A DNA stretch of 54,058 bases, taken from NCBI GenBank assembly GCA_024280015.1, contig JAJRQY010000115.1, positions 1-54,058 of the forward strand, read 5' to 3'. The translations under genes and the position numbers were made by a program. The stretch is from Actinomycetes bacterium (lineage in GTDB: Bacteria > Actinomycetota > Acidimicrobiia > Acidimicrobiales > SZUA-35). Below are positions 8,351-15,647 of this stretch, piece by piece (the first letter of the stretch is position 1; the number at the start of each line of letters is the position of its first letter). The notes beneath the pieces were generated by a model. That model was not told where the DNA came from, ran no database searches, and saw only the letters and a program-made list of their open reading frames with translations.

Positions 8351-9850
8351 TCAACTGGTAACGAGGGAGTCGAGGATCTCTTCTCGGCTCGTTTGTGACA
8401 AATACGTATCGTGTTGGATCTCTCCGTCAACAAGGACAAGGACCCGGTCTGCTGCTTGCATGATTTCTTCAAGGTCGCTGCTCATCAGGATGACTGCTGA
8501 GCCTGCCTTGGCCACCTCACGAACCCTCACAACAAGGTCATGCCGGGCTCCAATGTCCACGCCTTGGAACGGCTCATCAAGAATCATGACCGCCGGTTGC
8601 TCCTTGAGCCAGCGACCAACGACCACCTTCTGCTGATTTCCCCCAGATAGTGCAATCACCGGATCCTTGGCCGAGTTGGCAACAACACCAAAGCTCTTAA
8701 TCACGTCCTCACCAACGTCGTGCTCGCTCTTCGCGTTCAGTACTCCAAGGGAGGAAACTGCCGAGAGGAAAGGAAGACTCGACGTGCGAGCAATCGACCA
8801 GTCTCCAACCAGGGTTCCGGCCGCCCGATCCTCCGGGACCATGAACACCTCAGCCTTGATGGCAGCGGATGGTGAGCGTGGTGAGTACGGACTGTCATTC
8901 AAGGTCATGGCCCCAACCTTGAACGGGGCAGCCCCAAACATGCCACTGGCCAACTCGGTCTTTCCTGCTCCAAGGAGTCCAAAGACTCCGGTTACTTCGC
9001 CAGCCCGAAAGGTGACGTGGAGCGGATCTGCTTTTGGCAAGAGCTGAACACCTTGGAGGGCCAAGACGTCCGATGTTCCTTGCATTTCGTCGTTTCGTTC
9101 CTCGGTCTCGGCGCGGGTTTGGCCGAGCATGTCATCAAGGGCCGAGGACCATTCGAATGGCGGTTCATAGCGACCGCGGATCTGGCCATCTCTCAGGACG
9201 ACCAATTCGTCGGCGATTCGGTCGATTTCTCGGAGCCGGTGAGAGACGTAGAACACGCCGACACCAGCTTCAGTTAGCTGCTCGATCACTTCGAACAGCC
9301 GATCCGCTTCTGCTTTAGAGAGCGCCGAAGTCGGTTCGTCGAGAATGAGTAGTCGGGGCTTACGAACTAATGCTCTGGCTAGCAACAGAAGCTGCTGATC
9401 GGCAAGAAGCAGATCATCAACGTCACCCTTGAACTGGGCATCGGTCCATCCCAGATCCAGGATCGAAGCCATCTCCTTGGCTTTAGGAAGCAATGACCTC
9501 GAAGAAGCAAACCGCGAGGTTTCGTTGGTCACGATCTCATCAAAGAGAAGATTCGCAGCCACGCTTAGCCCGGGAATGACCCCATCGCTGATCTTCTGGT
9601 GGACTGCTTCAATCCCAAGTCGCCTGGCTGTTCCTGGCGAGTCAACGGTGATGGGGGCACCATCAAGGGAAATGGTGCCCCCATACTCATGTACACCAGA
9701 CAGGACCTTGATAACGGTTGACTTGCCTGCTCCGTTCGCCCCGAGGAGGGCAGTTACCCTCCCCGGTTCGAAGTCGAGATCGACTCCTCGGAGCACCTGG
9801 TTGGTGCCAAACGACTTCGTAATGTCGCGCAGCTCAAACATCGACGTCAT
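8351..9850 (-). CDS. Sugar ABC transporter ATPase, two-domain (RbsA/LsrA type)
   Basis: Cytoplasmic ATPase of 499 residues made of two fused nucleotide-binding domains, typical of ribose/AI-2 importers. Domain 1 has Walker A GANGAGKS (37-44) and LILDEPTSALS. Domain 2 has a degenerate P-loop GLLGAGKTE near residue 287 and LSGGNQQKVVVGRWL near 400, followed by MILDEPFQGVD. The first domain lacks a standard LSGGQ signature, showing LLLADQQLLLLARAL instead, a common asymmetry in this subfamily. It lies between the binding-protein and permease genes with short gaps, so the three are one transport unit. Confidence 0.92.
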   Translation of the reverse strand: MTSMFELRDITKSFGTNQVLRGVDLDFEPGRVTALLGANGAGKSTVIKVLSGVHEYGGTISLDGAPITVDSPGTARRLGIEAVHQKISDGVIPGLSVAANLLFDEIVTNETSRFASSRSLLPKAKEMASILDLGWTDAQFKGDVDDLLLADQQLLLLARALVRKPRLLILDEPTSALSKAEADRLFEVIEQLTEAGVGVFYVSHRLREIDRIADELVVLRDGQIRGRYEPPFEWSSALDDMLGQTRAETEERNDEMQGTSDVLALQGVQLLPKADPLHVTFRAGEVTGVFGLLGAGKTELASGMFGAAPFKVGAMTLNDSPYSPRSPSAAIKAEVFMVPEDRAAGTLVGDWSIARTSSLPFLSAVSSLGVLNAKSEHDVGEDVIKSFGVVANSAKDPVIALSGGNQQKVVVGRWLKEQPAVMILDEPFQGVDIGARHDLVVRVREVAKAGSAVILMSSDLEEIMQAADRVLVLVDGEIQHDTYLSQTSREEILDSLVTS

Positions 9851-9891
9851 ATCTGGTCCTGAAATACTCTTTGGCTCGGTCCGATCCGGAT

Positions 9892-11004
9892 CTACTTGAA
9901 TTCCAGAGAAGGAATCCAGTCAGCGGAGCTGGTGTCGGTCAGGTTCAAGGCAGGCAGGGAAACTCGCAGATCATCCATGTTCGTGATGGAGTTCTCTCGC
10001 AAGAAATCTTGCGTCACCAGAACACCAGGGAACTGAACGGTACGAGAATCTTGCTCACCGGCAAGCTCCAAAGCCATCGTCCGAACAACACCAGCGCCAA
10101 TCGCGTTGGGGTCAGTGGTTGCGGTGGCGACCCAAGGACTTCCGTCCTTCGTCATGATCTCGATGTCGGCGTTGGAAATATCAATGCCATAGGCCCGAAT
10201 AGAGTCCTGCAGGTTGCTTTGCTCGATGGCAGAGACAGTTCCCTTGGTGAACTCGTCATAGGGGGCAAAGATGGCGGATACGCCAGTATTGGCCCGAAGC
10301 GCAGCATCGACAAGACGTGCATTGTCGGTGGCAACGGAGTTGGTGAACTCTCCAACGAAGAAGTCTTGTGACCAATTGTTAGCAGTCACCATCTCATCCC
10401 AGATCACGTGACGGCGATCGAGCGGAGCGATTCCAAGCACGTTGACATAGCCAACGGACACGTCTTTACCAACGTCTGCCGCCATCTGGGTCAGAACCAG
10501 GGTTGCCAGGTCGGCATCGCTCTGCGAGGTCTCGACTGCGTCGGGGGCACACTCGGCGATAGCAATGTCATAGATGACGACCTTGATTCCCTTTTCGATG
10601 GCGTCATTGATCAACGGACACATGGTGTCGGTCTGGCCATGGTCAACAATGATTCCAGCAACACCGAGGCCAATGGCGGTCTCCATGTCGGTTGCTTGCT
10701 TGGCGTTATCGGCCTGAGCGTCAAAGATCTGAACCTCGAAGCCAATCAGGTCGGCCTGCAGGTTGGCTCCGGCCGTCCATTGCTGGAAGTAGTCACCGGC
10801 GCCACTGTTCTGAACGATGGCGATCTTGACTGGTCCTTCGTCAAAGGGTGCTGGCATGTCGTTGCCAGCAGCAGCGGCGACCGTTGTGTCGCTTCCCGAT
10901 TCGCTGTCGGTGTCACCACCGCCAGACGAAGCGTCCGACCCTCCACAAGCTGCAGCTGCCATAGCCGTTGCCATCAGTACTGATCCAAATTTCCAATTTC
11001 GCAT
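9892..11004 (-). CDS. Sugar-binding lipoprotein of the ABC importer
   Basis: Periplasmic-binding-protein-like lipoprotein of 370 residues. A signal with lipobox AAA-Cys20 is followed by a Gly/Ser/Asp linker, then a two-lobe type I fold (KIAIVQNSGAGDYFQQW; later IIVDHGQTDTMCPLINDAIEKG and FAPYDEFTKG), as in ribose and AI-2 binders. It is the first gene of the catabolic operon and has a very strong ribosome site (AAGGAGGAGG). The promoter TTGCGA (11080-11085) - 17 bp - TAAGGT (11057-11062), minus strand, lies upstream, with GTGCAC repeats downstream of the probable transcription start. The exact ligand cannot be read from the sequence. Confidence 0.88.
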   Translation of the reverse strand: MRNWKFGSVLMATAMAAAACGGSDASSGGGDTDSESGSDTTVAAAAGNDMPAPFDEGPVKIAIVQNSGAGDYFQQWTAGANLQADLIGFEVQIFDAQADNAKQATDMETAIGLGVAGIIVDHGQTDTMCPLINDAIEKGIKVVIYDIAIAECAPDAVETSQSDADLATLVLTQMAADVGKDVSVGYVNVLGIAPLDRRHVIWDEMVTANNWSQDFFVGEFTNSVATDNARLVDAALRANTGVSAIFAPYDEFTKGTVSAIEQSNLQDSIRAYGIDISNADIEIMTKDGSPWVATATTDPNAIGAGVVRTMALELAGEQDSRTVQFPGVLVTQDFLRENSITNMDDLRVSLPALNLTDTSSADWIPSLEFK

Positions 11005-11020
11005 GCGATCCTCCTCCTTT

Positions 11021-11052
11021 GTGCACGTTTGTGCACGAGTTGCACGTCTGTG
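11021..11052. promoter_or_regulatory. Probable SorC-family operator, 10-bp-phased GTGCAC repeats
   Basis: TTGTGCACG occurs at about 11019-11027 and 11029-11037, then GTTGCACG at 11039-11046 and CTGTGCTA at 11048-11055, all in 10-bp phase on one DNA face. Each GTGCAC is itself a palindrome. The block sits in the 5' leader of the importer operon, just downstream of its predicted start, and faces the divergent SorC-type gene. Repression by roadblock, relieved by a phospho-sugar, is inferred. Confidence 0.6.
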
Positions 11053-11106
11053 CTAGACCTTAATCAGAAGAAGCCGCTCTCGCAAGGAAAGTCGTAGAAT
11101 TAACCT

Positions 11107-12045
11107 GTGACATCCCGGGCGTCAGACCGCCATGAACTCATTCTGCGCTGTGCGTGGCTCTACCACGATGACCACCTCACCCAGGAGCAGATAGCAGAAC
11201 GGTTCAACATCTCGCGATCAACCGTGAGTCGAGCCCTAAGCGAAGCAGAGCGTTTGGGCATCGTCCGAGTTGTCATCACCGAGCCCTTGCCCGAAGCACT
11301 CCGACTGGAGACAGCCCTAACTGAGCGGTACGGGGTGACCTCCATTGTTGGGATCTCACAAAGCGGGGACGACCCAAGGCAAGCCGCTGGGCGCGCAGCA
11401 GCCAGGACACTGGAAACACTGGTGCTTCAGGATGACATCACCATCGCCATGGGCTGGGGGCGGACGCTGGCGGCCATGCTGCCCTATCTCCAACCCAGAA
11501 AAACTCGCAGCGTCACCATTGTCGGCGCCATTGGCCATGCGCTGTCCAATGAGCCAACCCGTTCCCTCTCCGTTGTCCAAGAACTTGGCACCAAGTTCTC
11601 AGCTGAAGTTCAGTGGGTCCCCGCTCCCTTGTATTCCATTGGTAGCGAACTCACCCAAGCGCTTGTAAACAATGTTGCCGTTGCCCGTGTCTTGAGCCGA
11701 GCACGAAATGCTGACGTCATCTTTGCCAGTATCGGCCAAGCTGAACTCACCAATCCTCTCATCGCCAAGGGCATGCTTACCCCGAAGGTGATGAAGCAAA
11801 TCCTTCGCAAGGGAGGGGTTGGCGACATCCTGGCCAACTTCTATGACGCCTCCGGGAACGAGGTCATCATTCCCGAGTTCGAACCGGTCGGGTTGCGCCT
11901 GGACGACGTGCGCTCCGCTAATCGAGTCATCGGGGTTGCCGCGGGAATCGAACGGGTCCCGGCCATCCAGGCAGCTCTGGCCGCGGGCTTCGTCTCCGAG
12001 CTCATCACCGACGACAAGACGGCTGAAGCTCTGTTAGTCGGATGA
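11107..12045 (+). CDS. SorC/DeoR-family sugar-binding transcriptional regulator (LsrR-like)
   Basis: Regulator of 312 residues with an N-terminal helix-turn-helix (about 22-50: LTQEQIAERFNISRSTVSRAL) and a C-terminal SorC sugar-phosphate-binding domain (GYGVTSIVGIS-like start, GWGRTLAAML, VNNVAVAR, IGVAAGIERVPAIQAAL). LsrR of the AI-2 system belongs here. It is divergent from the importer/catabolic operon and likely senses a phosphorylated intermediate of it. The start is a GTG only 6 nt after a good -10 (TAGAAT, 11095-11100), with no ribosome site, so the message is probably leaderless. Confidence 0.9.
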   Translation: MTSRASDRHELILRCAWLYHDDHLTQEQIAERFNISRSTVSRALSEAERLGIVRVVITEPLPEALRLETALTERYGVTSIVGISQSGDDPRQAAGRAAARTLETLVLQDDITIAMGWGRTLAAMLPYLQPRKTRSVTIVGAIGHALSNEPTRSLSVVQELGTKFSAEVQWVPAPLYSIGSELTQALVNNVAVARVLSRARNADVIFASIGQAELTNPLIAKGMLTPKVMKQILRKGGVGDILANFYDASGNEVIIPEFEPVGLRLDDVRSANRVIGVAAGIERVPAIQAALAAGFVSELITDDKTAEALLVG

Positions 12046-12080
12046 AGGTCAGTTAGCCGGGCAAACCTGAGGACAGAAAG

Positions 12081-12094
12081 TTAGGCATGCCTAC
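12081..12094. promoter_or_regulatory. DtxR/IdeR-like iron box over the feo promoter
   Basis: TTAGGCATGCCTAC contains the perfect 12-bp palindrome TAGGCATGCCTA and resembles the TTAGGC-n-GCCTAA boxes of DtxR-family repressors. It overlaps a likely -10, TACTAT (12092-12097), about 52 bp before feoA. Iron-dependent repression of feoAB is the natural reading; the regulator is not in the window. Confidence 0.6.
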
Positions 12095-12148
12095 TATGTG
12101 ACGTTAGACCCGGGTGACATTCCTCCGATCGGGCTAGCGTGACTGCCG

Positions 12149-12394
12149 ATGTCCGCTGTTGACCCTCCCCAAAGAACCCTTTGCGATCTGCACCCGGGCG
12201 AGATCGGGCGTATTGTCGAGATCGCAGGTGGCCGGACACTCAAGCGTCGCTGCCTGGCCCTTGGCTTGCGAGTCGGGTCCGAAGTGACCACCACGCAAAA
12301 CCTTGGCCACGGCATTGTCGTGACCTGCGCTGGCAGCCGGGTCGCTCTTGGTCGAGGCATGGCCGCCAAGCTGTGGATCGAGACCAAATCATGA
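12149..12394 (+). CDS. feoA: Ferrous iron transport protein A
   Basis: FeoA of 81 residues, a small SH3-like cytosolic protein that supports FeoB. Typical features are the LCDLHPGEIGRIVEIAGG opening, LKRRCLALGLRVGSEV in the middle and RVALGRGMAAKLWIE at the end. It starts the feo operon downstream of an iron box and is followed after 58 bp by feoB; a 15-bp tandem repeat fills most of that gap. Confidence 0.92.
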   Translation: MSAVDPPQRTLCDLHPGEIGRIVEIAGGRTLKRRCLALGLRVGSEVTTTQNLGHGIVVTCAGSRVALGRGMAAKLWIETKS

Positions 12395-12395
12395 G

Positions 12396-12440
12396 ACTCA
12401 TCAACCGGCAAACCATCAACCGGCGACTCATCAGCCAGAA
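12396..12440. repeat. 15-bp tandem repeat between feoA and feoB
   Basis: Three consecutive 15-bp units (ACTCATCAACCGGCA, AACCATCAACCGGCG, ACTCATCAGCCAGAA) and the start of a fourth (ACTCAGGA), which supplies the AGGA ribosome site of feoB. Copy-number change here would alter the feoA-feoB spacing by multiples of 15 bp without touching the feoB reading frame start. Confidence 0.75.
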
Positions 12441-12452
12441 ACTCAGGACCTG

Positions 12453-14795
12453 ATGGGCTGCGCCGACTGTGAACAGGTGACAAACATCCTCGGCAGCGAT
12501 CGCACGATCGCCCTCGCTGGAAACCCGAACTGCGGAAAGACTGCTCTCTTCAATGCTCTGACTGGAGTTCGTCAAAAGACGGGCAATTGGCCAGGCGTAA
12601 CCGTGGACCGGAAAGAGGGCCTCTACGACTGGCATGGCGGAACAGTGAAGGTTGTTGATCTTCCCGGCATCTACTCGCTGGATGCCGCCAGCATCGACGA
12701 ACAAATCACTCGCGGCTACCTACTTGCCAATGATGCTGATCTTCTCGTCAATGTTGTTGACGCATCCAACCTGGAACGTCACCTCTACCTCACCGTGCAG
12801 CTCCTGGAGATGAACGTTCCCGTTCTCATTGCCCTCAATATGGTTGACGTTGCCGACAAGGCAGGCATCGAAATCGATGTCTCTGCTCTTGCCCAACATC
12901 TGGGTTGCCCGGTCCTTCCCATCGTAGCCACCGAGGGCCGGGGACTCGCAGCACTCACCCAAGCCATCAATGACCATGCCGAGGTTGCCTCAGCAACCAA
13001 CGACCCAACCCGCCTGAGGGTCACACACAGTGATCCGGTTGAAGCGGCAATTGCCAGACTTACGCCTCTTGTCCAGAGCCGAGCCAGCAACGAAGATGCC
13101 CGTTGGATTTCAGTCAAACTTCTGGAAAACGACCCTCTTGCCATCGAAGCGGCGGGAGAAGAACTCGCCGAGAAAGCGGCGGCGATGTGTCAGGCCATCG
13201 AAGAACAGACCGGAGATGATGTTGATCTTGCCATAGCTGACCGGCGCTTCAGTCTGGCGAACGACATTGCTGGACAGGTCGTGACAACTCGCAACCAGCC
13301 CGGTCAAACAGTGTCTGACCGCATCGACAGCATCGTCCTTAGCCGGCGCTGGGGCGTGCCAGTTTTCTTGGCCATCATGTACGCAATGTTTGTGTTCACC
13401 ATCTCATTTGGTGGAGCATTTATTGACCTTTTTGATGGCATTGCTGGTGCCATCTTCGTTGACGGATTCGGTTCCGTTCTTCGCCTACTCGGCGCACCCG
13501 ATTGGCTCCGAGTTCTTCTGGCCGACGGTGCCGGGGGCGGGGTACAGGTTGTTGCCACCTTCATCCCCATTGTCGGGGCTCTTTTCTTGTTTCTCTCCTT
13601 CCTCGAAGACAGCGGCTACATGGCCAGCGCCGCCTTCGTCATGGATCGGTCCATGCGTCGAATAGGGCTACCAGGCAAAGCCTTTGTGCCAATGATTGTT
13701 GGCTTTGGCTGCAATGTTCCTGCCGTCATGGCCACCCGCACACTGGAAAGTGAGCGAGAGCGCAAGCTCACCATTTTGATGAACCCGTTCATGTCCTGTG
13801 GCGCCCGACTACCCGTCTACGCCCTCTTCACCGCGGCCTTCTTTCCCAGCAATGGCTCAGCAATCATCTTCTCTCTCTACTTGATCGGTGTTCTTGCCGC
13901 CATCGGCACCGGGACAATCATGAAGGGGTCCCTCCTTTCTGGCCAAAGCGAGCCGTTCATGATGGAACTCCCCACCTACCACCGGCCGACAATTCGGGGT
14001 CTTGCCCTACGAACTTGGGATCGTGTCCGGCTCTTCATTGGTGAGGCAGGCAAGATTATTGTTGGCATGGTTCTGGTGTTGAGCTTCCTCAACTCACTTG
14101 GAACCGACGGGTCCTTCGGTCAGGAAGACTCCGAGAGTTCCGTGCTGAGCGAGATCGGCCGGGCCGCTACTCCGGCATTCGGGCCAATGGGGATCGAGGA
14201 GGACAACTGGCCAGCCACCGTTGGAGTCTTGTCCGGAATCCTGGCCAAGGAAGTAGTGGTTGGAAGCCTGGATGCGGTGTACGGAGACCTTAACGCCACT
14301 CCGGGAGAAGAACTGGATTCGGCCGACTTCAATTTCTGGGGATCCATCGGCGAATCCTTGTCAACCGTTCCGACCAATCTGGCCGGCGTCGCCCGTTCCA
14401 TCAGCCATCCCTTTGGCCTTGGGCTTGCTCCAGAAGAACCAACTGGCGCGGCCTTTGGGGCGATGTCTGAACGCTTCGACGGGCGCATCGGCGCCTTCTC
14501 CTATCTCTTATTCATCTTGTTGTACTTCCCCTGTGTTGCCACCATTGGAGCCATTGCCCGAGAAGCGGGCAAGCCTTGGGCGGCTTTTGTGGCGGCCTGG
14601 ACGACCGGCGTGGCCTACTACACCGCAACCGTCTTCTACCAGGGAGCGACATTCACTCAGCACCCCAGCAGCTCCAGCTTCTGGATTGGCCTGCTCACGG
14701 TTGTCGCTGGACTGGTCGTTCTGGGCCTTCGCCGATGGGCAAGCAACGCTCCTCACGCATCGACAACACCTGGACGAGAAAGAGTCTCGGCCTGA
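12453..14795 (+). CDS. feoB: Ferrous iron transporter B
   Basis: FeoB of 780 residues, the membrane Fe(II) importer with an N-terminal G domain. G1 GNPNCGKT (23-30), VDLPGIYSL (G3) and ALNMVDVA (G4) are present, followed by about ten membrane helices with the two Gate motifs, including GFGCNVPAVMATR and MNPFMSCGARLPVY. The ATG at 12453 is used because an AGGA precedes it; an upstream in-frame start would lie inside feoA. A Cys pair opens the protein (MGCADC). Its stop overlaps the next gene (TGATG). Confidence 0.95.
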   Translation: MGCADCEQVTNILGSDRTIALAGNPNCGKTALFNALTGVRQKTGNWPGVTVDRKEGLYDWHGGTVKVVDLPGIYSLDAASIDEQITRGYLLANDADLLVNVVDASNLERHLYLTVQLLEMNVPVLIALNMVDVADKAGIEIDVSALAQHLGCPVLPIVATEGRGLAALTQAINDHAEVASATNDPTRLRVTHSDPVEAAIARLTPLVQSRASNEDARWISVKLLENDPLAIEAAGEELAEKAAAMCQAIEEQTGDDVDLAIADRRFSLANDIAGQVVTTRNQPGQTVSDRIDSIVLSRRWGVPVFLAIMYAMFVFTISFGGAFIDLFDGIAGAIFVDGFGSVLRLLGAPDWLRVLLADGAGGGVQVVATFIPIVGALFLFLSFLEDSGYMASAAFVMDRSMRRIGLPGKAFVPMIVGFGCNVPAVMATRTLESERERKLTILMNPFMSCGARLPVYALFTAAFFPSNGSAIIFSLYLIGVLAAIGTGTIMKGSLLSGQSEPFMMELPTYHRPTIRGLALRTWDRVRLFIGEAGKIIVGMVLVLSFLNSLGTDGSFGQEDSESSVLSEIGRAATPAFGPMGIEEDNWPATVGVLSGILAKEVVVGSLDAVYGDLNATPGEELDSADFNFWGSIGESLSTVPTNLAGVARSISHPFGLGLAPEEPTGAAFGAMSERFDGRIGAFSYLLFILLYFPCVATIGAIAREAGKPWAAFVAAWTTGVAYYTATVFYQGATFTQHPSSSSFWIGLLTVVAGLVVLGLRRWASNAPHASTTPGRERVSA

Positions 14796-15064
14796 TGCTT
14801 TGGACCCTGCGGTCCTTCATGCAAGAACGGAGCACCGCGACGTTGGCCGAGATCTCCCTCCATCTTGGGGCCGAGCCCGAAGCAGTACGCGGCATGATCG
14901 CCGTCTGGGAACGAAAAGGCAGGATGACCAAGGTTCCCCTGCCTTGTGGCAGTTGTACCCAGTGCGACACCGCAACCTCCGAGATCTATCAGTGGCTTCG
15001 GGAGTCTGCGCCCCTCAGTATTGCCCCGACTCCAGCAGACTGCCATCTTGAGCCGGATAGCTGA
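14795..15064 (+). CDS. FeoC-like winged-helix protein
   Basis: Protein of 89 residues beginning on the ATG that overlaps the feoB stop. The first half is a small winged-helix pattern (LRSFMQERSTATLAEISLHLGAEPEAVRGMIAVWERKGRM). It is followed by a Cys cluster CGSCTQC (Cys51, 54, 57), as in FeoC, where a Cys loop binds a redox-sensitive Fe-S cluster. Size, coupling to feoB and the Cys motif support a FeoC role in modulating FeoB; overall similarity to the enterobacterial protein is low. Confidence 0.72.
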   Translation: MLWTLRSFMQERSTATLAEISLHLGAEPEAVRGMIAVWERKGRMTKVPLPCGSCTQCDTATSEIYQWLRESAPLSIAPTPADCHLEPDS

Positions 15065-15141
15065 ACCCGCTCACACGCAGGGAACAGTGACCGAGACTCA
15101 AGAATGCGGCGGATCTTCCGCTCCGAGGTCGAGGAAACACT

Positions 15142-15534
15142 ATGCCCCAGTCAGCAATATCCAACGAAGAAACCATCACCAACGCCATTGGAGGTCACGG
15201 GCTTTGGAAGTCGCGCCTGCTTGACGCAGTAGCCACCGGTAAATCTGACTTCGACCCCGAAAAGGTGAAGGCTGATAATAAGTGCGAATTTGGCATCTGG
15301 CTTCACCACGAGATCGAGCCAGAGCTTAAGACCAACCACCGCTACGACACAGCTCTCAAGCTCCACGCCAGCTTCCATCGCCTCGCCAGTGACATCCTGC
15401 GTGACGCAACGACGGGTAAGCAACAAGTAGCGGCAAAGAACATGGAACGTCATTCGGAGTACTCCGAAGTCTCCGTAGAACTGACCTTGGCACTGGTTGA
15501 ATGGCGCAAGGAAATGGCCGGCGTCAAGGTCTGA
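15142..15534 (+). CDS. Free-standing CZB zinc-binding domain protein (copy 1)
   Basis: Protein of 130 residues that is essentially one CZB (chemoreceptor zinc-binding) domain, a four-helix bundle. Likely zinc ligands are His19 (GGHGLWK), Cys48 (NKCEFGIWL), His75 and His79 (LHASFH). CZB domains are usually attached to chemoreceptors or diguanylate cyclases and sense zinc or oxidants through the Cys; here no output domain is fused. It lies 77 bp after the feoC-like gene and before the DUF1800/DUF1501 pair, with a paralogue on the other side of that pair. Confidence 0.85.
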   Translation: MPQSAISNEETITNAIGGHGLWKSRLLDAVATGKSDFDPEKVKADNKCEFGIWLHHEIEPELKTNHRYDTALKLHASFHRLASDILRDATTGKQQVAAKNMERHSEYSEVSVELTLALVEWRKEMAGVKV

Positions 15535-15602
15535 CCAGGTTGCCTACCGGGAACCGACTAGCAGGACCCAAGCGGGTTGAATCCGCTGGAACTGAGCTTC
15601 GG

Positions 15603-15633
15603 ACTTCCTTCAGACTTCCTTCATGTGTCTTCA
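15603..15633. promoter_or_regulatory. Direct repeats of CTTCA upstream of the DUF1800 gene
   Basis: GACTTCCTTCA is repeated exactly once, then TGTGTCTTCAT follows, putting TTCA at 15609, 15620 and 15630, close to helical spacing. Such 10-11-bp direct repeats resemble binding sites of OmpR/PhoP-type regulators. It ends 15 bp before the DUF1800 start. Regulator unknown. Confidence 0.4.
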
Positions 15634-15647
15634 TCTAGGTTGCAAGC

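Noticed and set aside
12348-12452. Longer FeoB with an N-terminal extension
   Set aside because: It would lie inside feoA and translate the 15-bp repeat; the ATG at 12453 has its own AGGA site.
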